Shown in pieces: positions 1 through 7,989 of a stretch of 64,000 nt of DNA; position 1 is the stretch's first letter, and each line of letters begins with the position of its first letter. The stretch lies in contig JBGAHO010000006.1 of assembly GCA_044226195.1 (NCBI GenBank), positions 47,486 through 111,485 on the forward strand, written 5' to 3'. The notes beneath the pieces were generated by a model, which had not been told where the DNA came from, did not search any database, and saw only the letters and a program-made list of their open reading frames with translations. This stretch comes from RPQJ01 sp044226195. GTDB taxonomy: Bacteria > Pseudomonadota > Gammaproteobacteria > Steroidobacterales > Steroidobacteraceae. Both the position numbers and the translations under genes were made by a program.

Positions 1-158
1 CCCTTGCCCACCGACACCGACCCGTTGACGGTCTCGAGGTCGCCCGCCTGCCGCCCGGCCTCGATGGTGATGGCGCCGTTGATCTTGCTCACGTCGAGCG
101 AGGCGCCGAGCGCCACGGCCGAAAAGGCGTAAGCCAGGGTTGCGACGTAGCGGAACAT
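1..158 (-). CDS. Secreted beta-repeat protein, N-terminal part (DUF4097-like)
   Basis: Only the first 52 or so codons lie in the window; the gene runs off the left edge. It starts at ATG 156-158 behind a purine-rich GGGAGA ribosome site. Residues 1-20 (MFRYVATLAYAFSAVALGAS) look like a signal peptide. They are followed by short alternating hydrophobic strands (INGAITIEAG, LETVNGSVSV), the pattern of DUF4097-type putative adhesin beta-repeat proteins. The gene diverges from frmA with 140 bp between them. The family assignment is an inference from a short stretch; export to the periplasm is better supported. Confidence 0.55.
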   Translation of the reverse strand, partial: MFRYVATLAYAFSAVALGASLDVSKINGAITIEAGRQAGDLETVNGSVSVGK

Positions 159-298
159 GGTGGATCTCCCTCGGCCGGTCACTGGCCTGTCCCCATTGGA
201 TGCGGCAGGTCGCCCCAAGGTTGCAAGGGCCGGGTGTCGCCCGGGGTGGGGTTTGCGCTAGTCTCCCCGCTCCGCCCCCCGCGACCCAAAGGTGCCCC

Positions 299-1408
<1,110 letters not shown>

Positions 1409-1411
1409 GCG

Positions 1412-2248
1412 ATGAGGCTCCTGTCCGAGCACGCCTGCTTCGGCGGCACGCAACGCTTCCTCGCGCACGAATCGCGCGAGTGCCGCGCCGAGATGCGCTT
1501 CTCGGTGTACCTGCCGCCGCAGGCGCGGCACGGCCGCGTACCCGTGCTCTACTACCTCGCGGGCCTGACCTGCACCGAAGAGACGTTCATGATCAAGGCG
1601 GGCGCGCAGCGCCTCGCCGCCGAGCACGGACTGATGCTGGTCGCGCCGGACACGAGTCCGCGCGTGCGCCTGCCGGGGGACGATGCGAGCTGGGACTTCG
1701 GCCTCGCGGCCGGCTTCTACGTCGATGCGACGCAGGCCCCGTGGTCGCAGCACTACCGCATGTACAGCTACGTGACCCGCGAACTGCCGGAGCTGGTCGG
1801 TCGCGAGTTCCCGGCCGACACGCAGCGGCAGTCCATCTTCGGTCACTCCATGGGCGGCCACGGCGCGCTGGTGTGCGCCCTGCGCAATCCGCAGCAGTAC
1901 CGTTCCGTCTCGGCGTTCGCACCGATCGCGGCACCGGTGCAGTGCCCGTGGGGACGCAAGGCCTTCGGTGGCTATCTCGGCGGCAACGAGTCGGACTGGC
2001 TCGCCTACGACGCGAGCGCGCTCGTGGCCGAGCGACCGTTCCATGCGCCGATCCTCATCGACCAGGGCACGGCGGACAAATTCCTCGCGGACCAGCTGAA
2101 CCCCGACGTCTTCGCGGCGGCCTGCGAGCGCTCGGGGCAGCGCTTCGACCTGCGCATGCACGCGGGTTACGACCACGGGTACTACTTCATCTCGACGTTC
2201 ATGGCCGACCATCTCGCCTGGCACGCCGGGGCACTGAACGCCGCCTGA
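1412..2248 (+). CDS. fghA: S-formylglutathione hydrolase
   Basis: This hydrolase converts S-formylglutathione to formate and glutathione, completing glutathione-dependent formaldehyde removal. It is a 278 aa esterase D-type alpha/beta hydrolase. The nucleophile is S146 in GHSMGGHG; the likely acid and base are D222 (QGTADKF) and H255 (GYDHGYYF). The oxyanion-region motif YLAGLTCTEE lies near residue 48. It starts just after the frmA stop, so the two are surely cotranscribed. A glutathione transferase follows 15 bp downstream, which makes this a small glutathione-centred operon. Confidence 0.95.
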   Translation: MRLLSEHACFGGTQRFLAHESRECRAEMRFSVYLPPQARHGRVPVLYYLAGLTCTEETFMIKAGAQRLAAEHGLMLVAPDTSPRVRLPGDDASWDFGLAAGFYVDATQAPWSQHYRMYSYVTRELPELVGREFPADTQRQSIFGHSMGGHGALVCALRNPQQYRSVSAFAPIAAPVQCPWGRKAFGGYLGGNESDWLAYDASALVAERPFHAPILIDQGTADKFLADQLNPDVFAAACERSGQRFDLRMHAGYDHGYYFISTFMADHLAWHAGALNAA

Positions 2249-2262
2249 GCCGGAGGCTCGCG

Positions 2263-2907
2263 ATGCAACTGATCGGCATGTTCGACTCGCCCTACGTGCG
2301 CCGCGTGGCGATCTCCATGCAGCGCCTGCACCTGCCGTTCGAGCACCGCAACTGGTCGGTGGGCGTCGATTTCGACCGCATCCGGCAGTTCAGCCCGCTC
2401 GGCCGCGTGCCGGTGCTGGTGCTCGACGACGGCACGGCGCTGGTCGAGTCCGCCGCGATCCTCGATGCGATCGACGACCTCGCCGGTCCGTCGCGCGCAC
2501 TGCTGCCGGCCACCGGCACGCTGCGGCGTGAGGCGCTGCGCCTGATGGCACTCGCGGTCGCCGCCGCCGAAAAGGCGCGCGAGGTCGTGCACGAACGCAT
2601 GGTGCGACCGCCGGAGAAGTTCCACGAGCCGTGGGTCGCGCGCTGCCGCGACCAGATGCATGGAGCGCTCGGCGTGCTCGAGGAGGCCTGCGCGCGCCGC
2701 GGCCCGTCCGGCTGGCTCGTCGACGACCGCCTCACGCAGGCCGACGTCACGGTGGCGTGCATGTGCACGTTCCTGGCCGAATCGATGGCGATCTTCGCCG
2801 AGCCCGGCCGCTATCCGCGCCTGCAGGCGCACGACGCGCAGTGCGAGGCGCTGCCGGAGTTCCGCGCGACCTACTCGCAGTGGTTCATGGCCGACGTGCC
2901 GAAGTGA
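2263..2907 (+). CDS. Glutathione S-transferase family protein
   Basis: A 214 aa cytosolic GST-fold protein. The thioredoxin-like N-terminal domain begins MQLIGMFDSPYVRRVAIS. It carries the cis-proline loop in GRVPVLVLDDG and the glutathione-contacting ES in ALVESAAILDAID. The helical C-terminal domain follows, with the typical LTQADVTVACM motif near residue 160. Start ATG 2263 follows GGAGG-like sequence CGGAGGC. It sits third behind frmA and fghA on the same strand, so it may conjugate or isomerise glutathione adducts of reactive aldehydes. The exact substrate cannot be read from the sequence. Confidence 0.88.
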   Translation: MQLIGMFDSPYVRRVAISMQRLHLPFEHRNWSVGVDFDRIRQFSPLGRVPVLVLDDGTALVESAAILDAIDDLAGPSRALLPATGTLRREALRLMALAVAAAEKAREVVHERMVRPPEKFHEPWVARCRDQMHGALGVLEEACARRGPSGWLVDDRLTQADVTVACMCTFLAESMAIFAEPGRYPRLQAHDAQCEALPEFRATYSQWFMADVPK

Positions 2908-2926
2908 CGGCACGCCGGCCGCGAAG

Positions 2927-3424
2927 TCAGAGTTTGCGGCCGAGCTTCTTCTCGGCGAGCCGGCGCTCGTAGTCGACGCCTGGCAGGCGGATCGTCTCGA
3001 ACGACAGCAGCCCCTGGAACACGACCGCGAGCGCCGCACCGCCGACGCACGCCCACACAATCGGCTCGTGCACGCCGAACGCGATGAACATCGTCACGGC
3101 GACCACGAGCCAGACGAGCAGCCCCTCGTAGAAGGACTTCACGCTGCGCGCGTGCGACAGCGCGGCGGACTCCTCCGGGCTGACCTCGACCCTGGGGGGT
3201 TCCTGCTCGGGCGGGACGGTGGGAGCACTCTGGACCATGAGAGGTTCCTCCGGGTGGAAGCTGGTGTGGTCCACCTCGAAGACGGCCCCGAGGGCCTTGG
3301 CCGTTTCCAGGCTCGGCCGGTCGCCCCGCTCCAGTCGCTGGACGGTCCGCACGCTCAGGCCGGCCATCTCGGCCAGCTGGTCCTGGGTCCATCCACGCTG
3401 CAGGCGGAGCTTGCGGACGATCAA
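2927..3424 (-). CDS. XRE-type regulator with C-terminal two-transmembrane domain
   Basis: A 165 aa protein. Residues 1-55 form a Cro/C1-type helix-turn-helix (RGWTQDQLAEMAGLSVRTVQ). After a proline-rich linker come two predicted membrane helices (about 102-118 and 122-140) and a short basic tail with YERRLAEKKLG, the 2TM domain signature. It would be a DNA-binding regulator tethered to the inner membrane. The start is TTG at 3422-3424 with GGGAG eight bases upstream; no ATG is available in frame. GGTCCAC half-sites lie just upstream. It converges on the GST gene with 19 bp between stops. The target genes are unknown. Confidence 0.85.
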   Translation of the reverse strand: MIVRKLRLQRGWTQDQLAEMAGLSVRTVQRLERGDRPSLETAKALGAVFEVDHTSFHPEEPLMVQSAPTVPPEQEPPRVEVSPEESAALSHARSVKSFYEGLLVWLVVAVTMFIAFGVHEPIVWACVGGAALAVVFQGLLSFETIRLPGVDYERRLAEKKLGRKL

Positions 3425-3442
3425 GGCGACGACTCCCGTCGA

Positions 3443-3481
3443 GGTGGACGCTCAGCTTGCGGTCCACCCGGTCCACGGACC
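3443..3481 (-). promoter_or_regulatory. Cluster of GGTCCAC half-sites upstream of the XRE gene
   Basis: Within 40 bp upstream of the TTG start lie GGTCCAC at 3461-3467 and 3470-3476, and its complement-orientation form GGTGGAC at 3443-3449. The dyad GGTCC-AC-GGACC spans 3470-3481. Clustered half-sites like this suit an autoregulatory operator, but no binding evidence exists. Confidence 0.35.
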
Positions 3482-3519
3482 ACGACACGCACCCGACAGT
3501 GACCCGACAACGGGCCGAC

Positions 3520-3538
3520 AACCCGTGAATGGCGGGTT
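3520..3538 (-). terminator. Small hairpin at the 3' end of the DUF1330 operon
   Basis: AACCCG and CGGGTT form a 6 bp stem with a 7 nt loop, reaching into the stop codon of the DUF1330 gene. No T-run follows on the minus strand, so this is at best a weak terminator or an mRNA 3'-end stabiliser. Confidence 0.25.
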
Positions 3539-3960
3539 CAATGCCCCTCGACGCACTGCAGGAGCACCGTGCGCTCGAGCCCCGCGTAGCGATGGCGCAG
3601 GGCTTCCCGATAGGTCGGGTCTGCCATCATCGCGAGGAAATGCTGCCGCGACGGATAGCGGACGATCAGCACTTCGTCCCAGTCGGTCTCCGGTGACCCC
3701 GCCTGCCCGATGAACACCAGCTGGGCCGGCCCCTGGAACAGCACCTTGGCCTGGCTCACCTCGCCCACCGTCTGCGTGAACGCGTGCTTGTAGCGCGCGT
3801 AGGCGTCGCGGCCGCTGCACGGCGGCTCGGTGCCCTCCTCGTACCGCGCCTCGGCCCGGTACTTGAGCAGGTTCACCATGGTGACGGGGCCCGTCGTGGT
3901 CGAGTCGCGCAGGGCGCGGACCTGGTCGGCGGTGGGGTCGATGCTGCGGTCGATGAACAT
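3538..3960 (-). CDS. DUF1330 family protein
   Basis: A 140 aa small protein of the dimeric ferredoxin-like alpha/beta barrel kind. The family pattern is visible: VTMVNLLKYR near residue 26, ARYKHAF, and the WDEVLIVRYPSRQHFLAMM strand-helix near residue 95. No catalytic role is established for DUF1330. It is the last gene of a minus-strand group (methyltransferase, sulfotransferase-like, aminotransferase, DUF1330) and starts 4 nt after the aminotransferase stop, so it is almost certainly cotranscribed. The family is well supported; the function is unknown. Confidence 0.85.
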   Translation of the reverse strand: MFIDRSIDPTADQVRALRDSTTTGPVTMVNLLKYRAEARYEEGTEPPCSGRDAYARYKHAFTQTVGEVSQAKVLFQGPAQLVFIGQAGSPETDWDEVLIVRYPSRQHFLAMMADPTYREALRHRYAGLERTVLLQCVEGH

Positions 3961-3964
3961 GGGA

Positions 3965-4873
3965 CTACCTCGATTCGACGACGACCGTGCCTTCGCGCTC
4001 GGTCAGTTCCCTGAACAACGCAGACAGCCGCGCCGTCATCGGGCCCGGCTGGCCGTCACCGATGAGGCGGCCGTCGACCTTCGTCACGGCGGCGAGCTCG
4101 CCCAGGGTGCCGGTACAGAACATCTCGTCTGCGCCATAGGCCTGCGTCAGCGTCAGGTCGGCCTCCTCGCAGGGCAGGCCGTGCACCTGGCAGAGATCGA
4201 GCACGGCCGCGCGCGTGATGCCCTCGGGGCAGGCGACCAGGCGCGGCGTGCGCAGCCTGCCCTTCTCCACCAGGAAGACGTGCGTCGCGTTGGTCTCCGC
4301 GATGAAGCCGCGCGTGTCGAGCATCAGCGCGTCGTCGGCACCCGCCACGTTCGCCTCGATCTTGGCGAGGATCGACTGGAGCAGGTTGTTGTGGTGGATC
4401 TTCGGGTCGAGGCAGTCGGGCGGGAAGCGCCGCACGCTCGAGGTGACGAGGCTCAGCCCCGCCTTCGAGTACACCGGCGGCTTGTGCTCGGCGAGCACGA
4501 TCAGCGTGGGTCCGTGCGTGTTGAGCCGCGGATCCATGCCGGAAGTGATCTTCACGCCGCGCGTGAGCGTGAGGCGGATGTGCACGCCGTCGAACATGTG
4601 GTTGGCTTCGAGCGTGCGCCGGATCTGGTGCGTGACCGCCTCGCGCGTCGGGATTTCCGTGAAGGCCAGCGCCTTGGCCGAATGGATCAGCCGGTCGAGG
4701 TGCTGCTCGAGCCTGAAGATGCGGCCGCGATAGAGCCGCAGGCCCTCCCAGACGGCATCGCCCCCCTGCACCGAGGAATCGAAGGGACTCACGCCCGCGT
4801 GGTCGCGGTGATGCAGGTCGCCGTTGATGTTGACGATCAGGTCGCGGTTGCGTTCGTCGAATTTCTGCAGCAC
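3965..4873 (-). CDS. Class IV (branched-chain-type) aminotransferase
   Basis: A PLP-dependent fold-type IV aminotransferase of 302 aa from GTG 4873. The catalytic lysine is K158 in PKIHHNNLL, which aligns with the BCAT motif KAGGNYL. FIAETNATHVFLV supplies the PLP-contacting Glu region, and GGDAVWEGLRLY is the family's N-terminal motif. An ATG at 4915 would add 14 residues, but it overlaps the upstream gene by 35 bp and has no ribosome site. GTG 4873 lies 7 nt after the upstream stop behind TGAGG and gives the expected N-terminus (VLQKFDERNRD). The substrate could be a branched-chain or a D-amino acid, or an unusual amine. Its partner gene encodes a sulfotransferase-like protein. Confidence 0.88.
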   Translation of the reverse strand: MLQKFDERNRDLIVNINGDLHHRDHAGVSPFDSSVQGGDAVWEGLRLYRGRIFRLEQHLDRLIHSAKALAFTEIPTREAVTHQIRRTLEANHMFDGVHIRLTLTRGVKITSGMDPRLNTHGPTLIVLAEHKPPVYSKAGLSLVTSSVRRFPPDCLDPKIHHNNLLQSILAKIEANVAGADDALMLDTRGFIAETNATHVFLVEKGRLRTPRLVACPEGITRAAVLDLCQVHGLPCEEADLTLTQAYGADEMFCTGTLGELAAVTKVDGRLIGDGQPGPMTARLSALFRELTEREGTVVVESR

Positions 4874-4880
4874 GGGAGCC

Positions 4881-5615
4881 TCAGGGGCGCAGCTTGTGCT
4901 CGCGCAGTCTGTCATAGAGCGGCCGGCAGCGCGCCTCGATCGCGGCGGCTCCTGGACTCAGTTCGATCGGCTTCGCGGCGGGCGGCGCCTCGAAACCCGT
5001 GGACTGCTCGACCCGGTCGTACCAGTGCTTCGCCCAGACGCCGTCGGTGGCGCGGCGACCGGCCGGCCAGTGCAGCATGCGGTCGCTGTAGGGCACGCCG
5101 AGCGCGGCGCACAGGGCCCGCAGCGTCGCCTCCGGTCGCGCGAGCAGGTCGGCCGAGTCGACGACCGGCGGGATGCGCCCCTCGCGCGCGAGCACGTGTT
5201 CGAAGATCTCGACCTGCTGCGGCAGTCCCGTCGCCTCGAGTTCGAAGTCGGCCAGTTTCTCGCCGAGGGAAGCGATCATCGGTCGCGGGTCGCGGATGAG
5301 AAATGCGTGCGTGAGGCCGTCCAGCCACTCGCGGCCCATGTCGGGCAGCAGGTGGTGCGCCATCTGTTTCTGGTAGTAAATCGAGATGCCCGGCGGCAGT
5401 GGCCCATGCAGCATCGCGGCGACCTCGCGCCAGTCGGTCGACTGGCTCGCGATGACCTCGTCGCGCCCCGGGTGGTCGATGCCGGTCGCCTGCAGATAGT
5501 GCGCGTAGAACGGCTCGTCCACGACGAGCGTGTCGCCGCGGTTCTCCCAGGACCGCATGAAGGCGGTCGAGACGTTGCGCGGTCCCGACCACATCGCGAG
5601 GCGCAGCAGGCTCAA
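4881..5615 (-). CDS. Sulfotransferase-like P-loop protein
   Basis: A 244 aa protein. The N-terminal MWSGPRNVSTAFMRSW occupies the place of the PAPS 5'-phosphosulfate-binding loop. It is followed by VVDEPFYAHYL and, near residue 108, FLIRDPRPMIASL, the equivalent of the 3'-phosphate-binding RDP motif of sulfotransferases. Transfer of a sulfuryl group from PAPS is the family expectation, but this branch has no assigned acceptor. It overlaps the methyltransferase stop by 4 bp and precedes the aminotransferase by 7 nt. To my knowledge sulfotransferase-like and class IV aminotransferase domains are fused in some plant proteins, which supports a joint function. Confidence 0.75.
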   Translation of the reverse strand: MSLLRLAMWSGPRNVSTAFMRSWENRGDTLVVDEPFYAHYLQATGIDHPGRDEVIASQSTDWREVAAMLHGPLPPGISIYYQKQMAHHLLPDMGREWLDGLTHAFLIRDPRPMIASLGEKLADFELEATGLPQQVEIFEHVLAREGRIPPVVDSADLLARPEATLRALCAALGVPYSDRMLHWPAGRRATDGVWAKHWYDRVEQSTGFEAPPAAKPIELSPGAAAIEARCRPLYDRLREHKLRP

Positions 5616-6409
5616 GGCGTGACGGGCTTCTTGAAGCGGAACACGAACTGGTCGGTCTTGCCGCGGATCGACTCGTCGAACACGGCCTTCGTGTGGTCGT
5701 CGTCCGGGTGCGCGAGCACGCGGCTCTCCGCGTCGAACACGAATCCGGCCTGCGCGAAATCACGCTTGACGATCGCCGGGTCGATGCGATGCATTTTGTT
5801 CACCGACTCGGTGGGGTCCATGCCGGCCGGCGCAACGTGATCCTCGACGACCACGACGGCGCCGGGTTTCATCGCGGCGTACAGCCCCTTCAGCAGCGCC
5901 ATGGGGTCGGTCGGCGCCCACGAGCCGTCGTCCGGGCGCCAGTACAGGTCGTGGTACGACATGACGAACATCGCCGCATCGAGGCTGGCCGGCGCCACGT
6001 CGAACTTGTCCACGTCGGCGGTGAGTTGGCGGACGTTGCCGAGCCGGTCGTCGGCGTAGCGCTCGCCGATGCCCTTTTTCGCGAACGCGAAATACGCGGC
6101 GTTGTTGTAGGCGATCACCTGTCCCTTCACGCCCACGGTGCGCGCGAGCAACTCGGTGTAATAGCCGCCCGCGGAGAACATGTCGGCGACGCGCATGCCG
6201 GGGGCCACGCCGACGAAGGCGAGGATCTCGGCCGGCTTGCGGCGCGCGTCCTGCTCGTAGTCGCCCTTCAGGCGATCCGGACTGGCGATGGCGGCGGCCA
6301 CCGCCTTGCCGCTCTCGGCCGCGGCGTCCATCGGATCGCTCGACGCCACCGCGGTCGTCGAGGCCATCGCCAGCGTGACCGCCAGCATTCGCAGCGTGCG
6401 CATGTTCAT
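5612..6409 (-). CDS. Exported SAM-dependent methyltransferase-like protein
   Basis: A 265 aa protein with a clear signal peptide (MNMRTLRMLAVTLAMASTTAVASS) followed by a class I methyltransferase fold. Motif I appears as VADMFSAGGYYTELLA near residue 75 in place of the canonical GxGxG. FVMSYHDLYW follows near residue 150, and KPGAVVVVEDHV near residue 185. It matches the predicted exported methyltransferase group (COG4798-like). SAM is not known to be plentiful in the periplasm, so either substrate supply is unusual or the fold has another role. It is the first gene of the four-gene minus-strand operon and overlaps the next by ATGA. Confidence 0.82.
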   Translation of the reverse strand: MNMRTLRMLAVTLAMASTTAVASSDPMDAAAESGKAVAAAIASPDRLKGDYEQDARRKPAEILAFVGVAPGMRVADMFSAGGYYTELLARTVGVKGQVIAYNNAAYFAFAKKGIGERYADDRLGNVRQLTADVDKFDVAPASLDAAMFVMSYHDLYWRPDDGSWAPTDPMALLKGLYAAMKPGAVVVVEDHVAPAGMDPTESVNKMHRIDPAIVKRDFAQAGFVFDAESRVLAHPDDDHTKAVFDESIRGKTDQFVFRFKKPVTP

Positions 6410-6525
6410 CCTCGTTCCCCTGGGTCGCCGGTGCAGCGAAGCCCGGGATGCTAGCGGCAGCCCGTCCGGGTGTCACCGGACCTGCGACGAATCGCCCCGC
6501 CGGCGGGTCCGGGACCGAAGGCGGC

Positions 6526-6948
6526 TCAGCTCAGCCAGCCCCTCGCCGCCGCCTTGCGCGACAGCAGCACGAGGCCGATCGCAATCGCCAGCACCATGCC
6601 CTGCATCACCACGACCTGCGATCCGAGCCCGCCGGTGGATCGGCTCATCAGGTAGAAGCTCAGGTCCTGCACGATGCAGCCGGCCAGCGACGCCAGCAGC
6701 AGCGGCGTGGCCCAGCGCTTGCGCAGGACCAGGCCCAGGCACCCGAGCGCTCCGGCCCAGACGGCCACGGCAGTCGCGGCCACGGACCACATCGGGCGGG
6801 CTGCACGCAGGGCCTGCAACTCGGGCGTCATCTTTGCGAGTTGCTCCGGCGTCACCATCACGTCCTGCAGGTATGCCCAGCAGCCGATCAGGTTCCACAG
6901 CAGCGCGACGACGGCCACCGGCACGAACCACTTCGGTGTCGTGTTCAT
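6526..6948 (-). CDS. Four-helix integral membrane protein, function unknown
   Basis: A 140 aa protein with about four hydrophobic helices (roughly residues 10-27, 50-70, 78-97 and 108-128) and short loops. Start ATG 6946-6948 follows GGGAGGATCC, an excellent ribosome site; an upstream in-frame ATG at 7002 has none. The sequence resembles small uncharacterised inner-membrane proteins often annotated as hypothetical or sugar-transporter-like, but I recognise no diagnostic motif. It stands alone between the methyltransferase operon and the TauE/SafE gene, all on the minus strand. Confidence 0.75.
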   Translation of the reverse strand: MNTTPKWFVPVAVVALLWNLIGCWAYLQDVMVTPEQLAKMTPELQALRAARPMWSVAATAVAVWAGALGCLGLVLRKRWATPLLLASLAGCIVQDLSFYLMSRSTGGLGSQVVVMQGMVLAIAIGLVLLSRKAAARGWLS

Positions 6949-7033
6949 GGATCCTCCCGTTTTCCCCGGACCGAATAGACCACCGGCCGGCGGGAGCGTC
7001 AATCCTGCAGTGCGGCGAGACCGCGGGCGGCCG

Positions 7034-7861
7034 CTACAGCAGCACGCGATAGAGCATGCGCACGGCGACGACGCCGAGGAAGACGCCGAACGCCGCCGAG
7101 AGCTTGCGGCGATCGAGCGTGTGCGCGAGCTTCGCGCCGAGCGGCGCCACCCGCCACGTGATCGGCGCGACCAGCGCGAAGCCGAGCAGGCTGACGTAGC
7201 CGAGCGTGAGGGGCGGCAGCACTTCGCCGGCCGGTGGCCGCGCGAACAGGTAACCCACGGTGGCCGGGATCGCGATCCACAGTCCCATCAGCGCGGCGGT
7301 GCCGACGGCCTTGTGCACCGGCTCGCCGCAGAGCGTCATGGTGGGCACGCTCATGGTGCCGCCGCCGATGCCCATCATCGCGGAGATGCCGCCGATGAGC
7401 GCGGGAATGAGCGCACCGGCCACGCCCCCCGGCAGCGACGGCCGCAGCACGACGTTGTCGAGCGGCAACAGCATCTTCAGCGCGGCGAGCAGGCAGACCC
7501 CGCCGAAAACGGCGGCGAGCACGTGGCTGTCGACCTGAGCCGCGGCCAGCGAGCCGAGCAGCGCGCCGACGACGATCGGCAGGGTCCAGCGCCGGACGAT
7601 CGCGTGATCGACCGCGCCCCGTTTCTCGTGCGAGCGGGACGAGGAGATCGCGGTCGGGATGATGGTCGCCATCGACGTCGCGACCGCGATGTGCAAGGAG
7701 ACGGCGCGGTCGATGCCCGCCCCGGACAGCGCGAGGTCGAGCGCCGGCACGAGCACGATGCCGCCCCCGACGCCGAGCAGCCCGGCGATCAGGCCGCCCG
7801 CCACTGACGCAGCGATCACGGCGGCGATCATCGGCACCCAGTGGAGCAGGCTCTCGAGCAC
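7034..7861 (-). CDS. TauE/SafE family sulfite/organosulfonate exporter
   Basis: A 275 aa inner-membrane protein with about eight helices and the internal duplication typical of TauE/SafE. GLIAGLLGVGGGIVLVPAL stands near residue 24, and its repeat IGGISAMMGIGGGTMSVP near residue 160. Family members export sulfite, sulfoacetate or other small anions. The start is GTG 7859-7861 preceded by GGAGG at a 4 nt spacing. Nearby sulfur-linked genes (sulfotransferase-like protein upstream, arylsulfatase further downstream) make an anion-export role plausible, but the substrate is inferred only. Confidence 0.9.
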   Translation of the reverse strand: MLESLLHWVPMIAAVIAASVAGGLIAGLLGVGGGIVLVPALDLALSGAGIDRAVSLHIAVATSMATIIPTAISSSRSHEKRGAVDHAIVRRWTLPIVVGALLGSLAAAQVDSHVLAAVFGGVCLLAALKMLLPLDNVVLRPSLPGGVAGALIPALIGGISAMMGIGGGTMSVPTMTLCGEPVHKAVGTAALMGLWIAIPATVGYLFARPPAGEVLPPLTLGYVSLLGFALVAPITWRVAPLGAKLAHTLDRRKLSAAFGVFLGVVAVRMLYRVLL

Positions 7862-7989
7862 GCGGCCTCCATCGTGGAAAGCCGCAAAGTGTACCGGCCG
7901 GGCCGCGGCGGCGCCTCAGGATCGCGGCGGCGGCGTATAGTTTCGATCATCCGACAACAGCAACGATCGCGGATCGACCGGGGAAAACC

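Noticed and set aside
4874..4915. ATG 4915 as the start of the class IV aminotransferase
   Set aside because: It would overlap the sulfotransferase-like gene by 35 bp without a ribosome site and add 14 residues lacking family resemblance. GTG 4873 is better placed.
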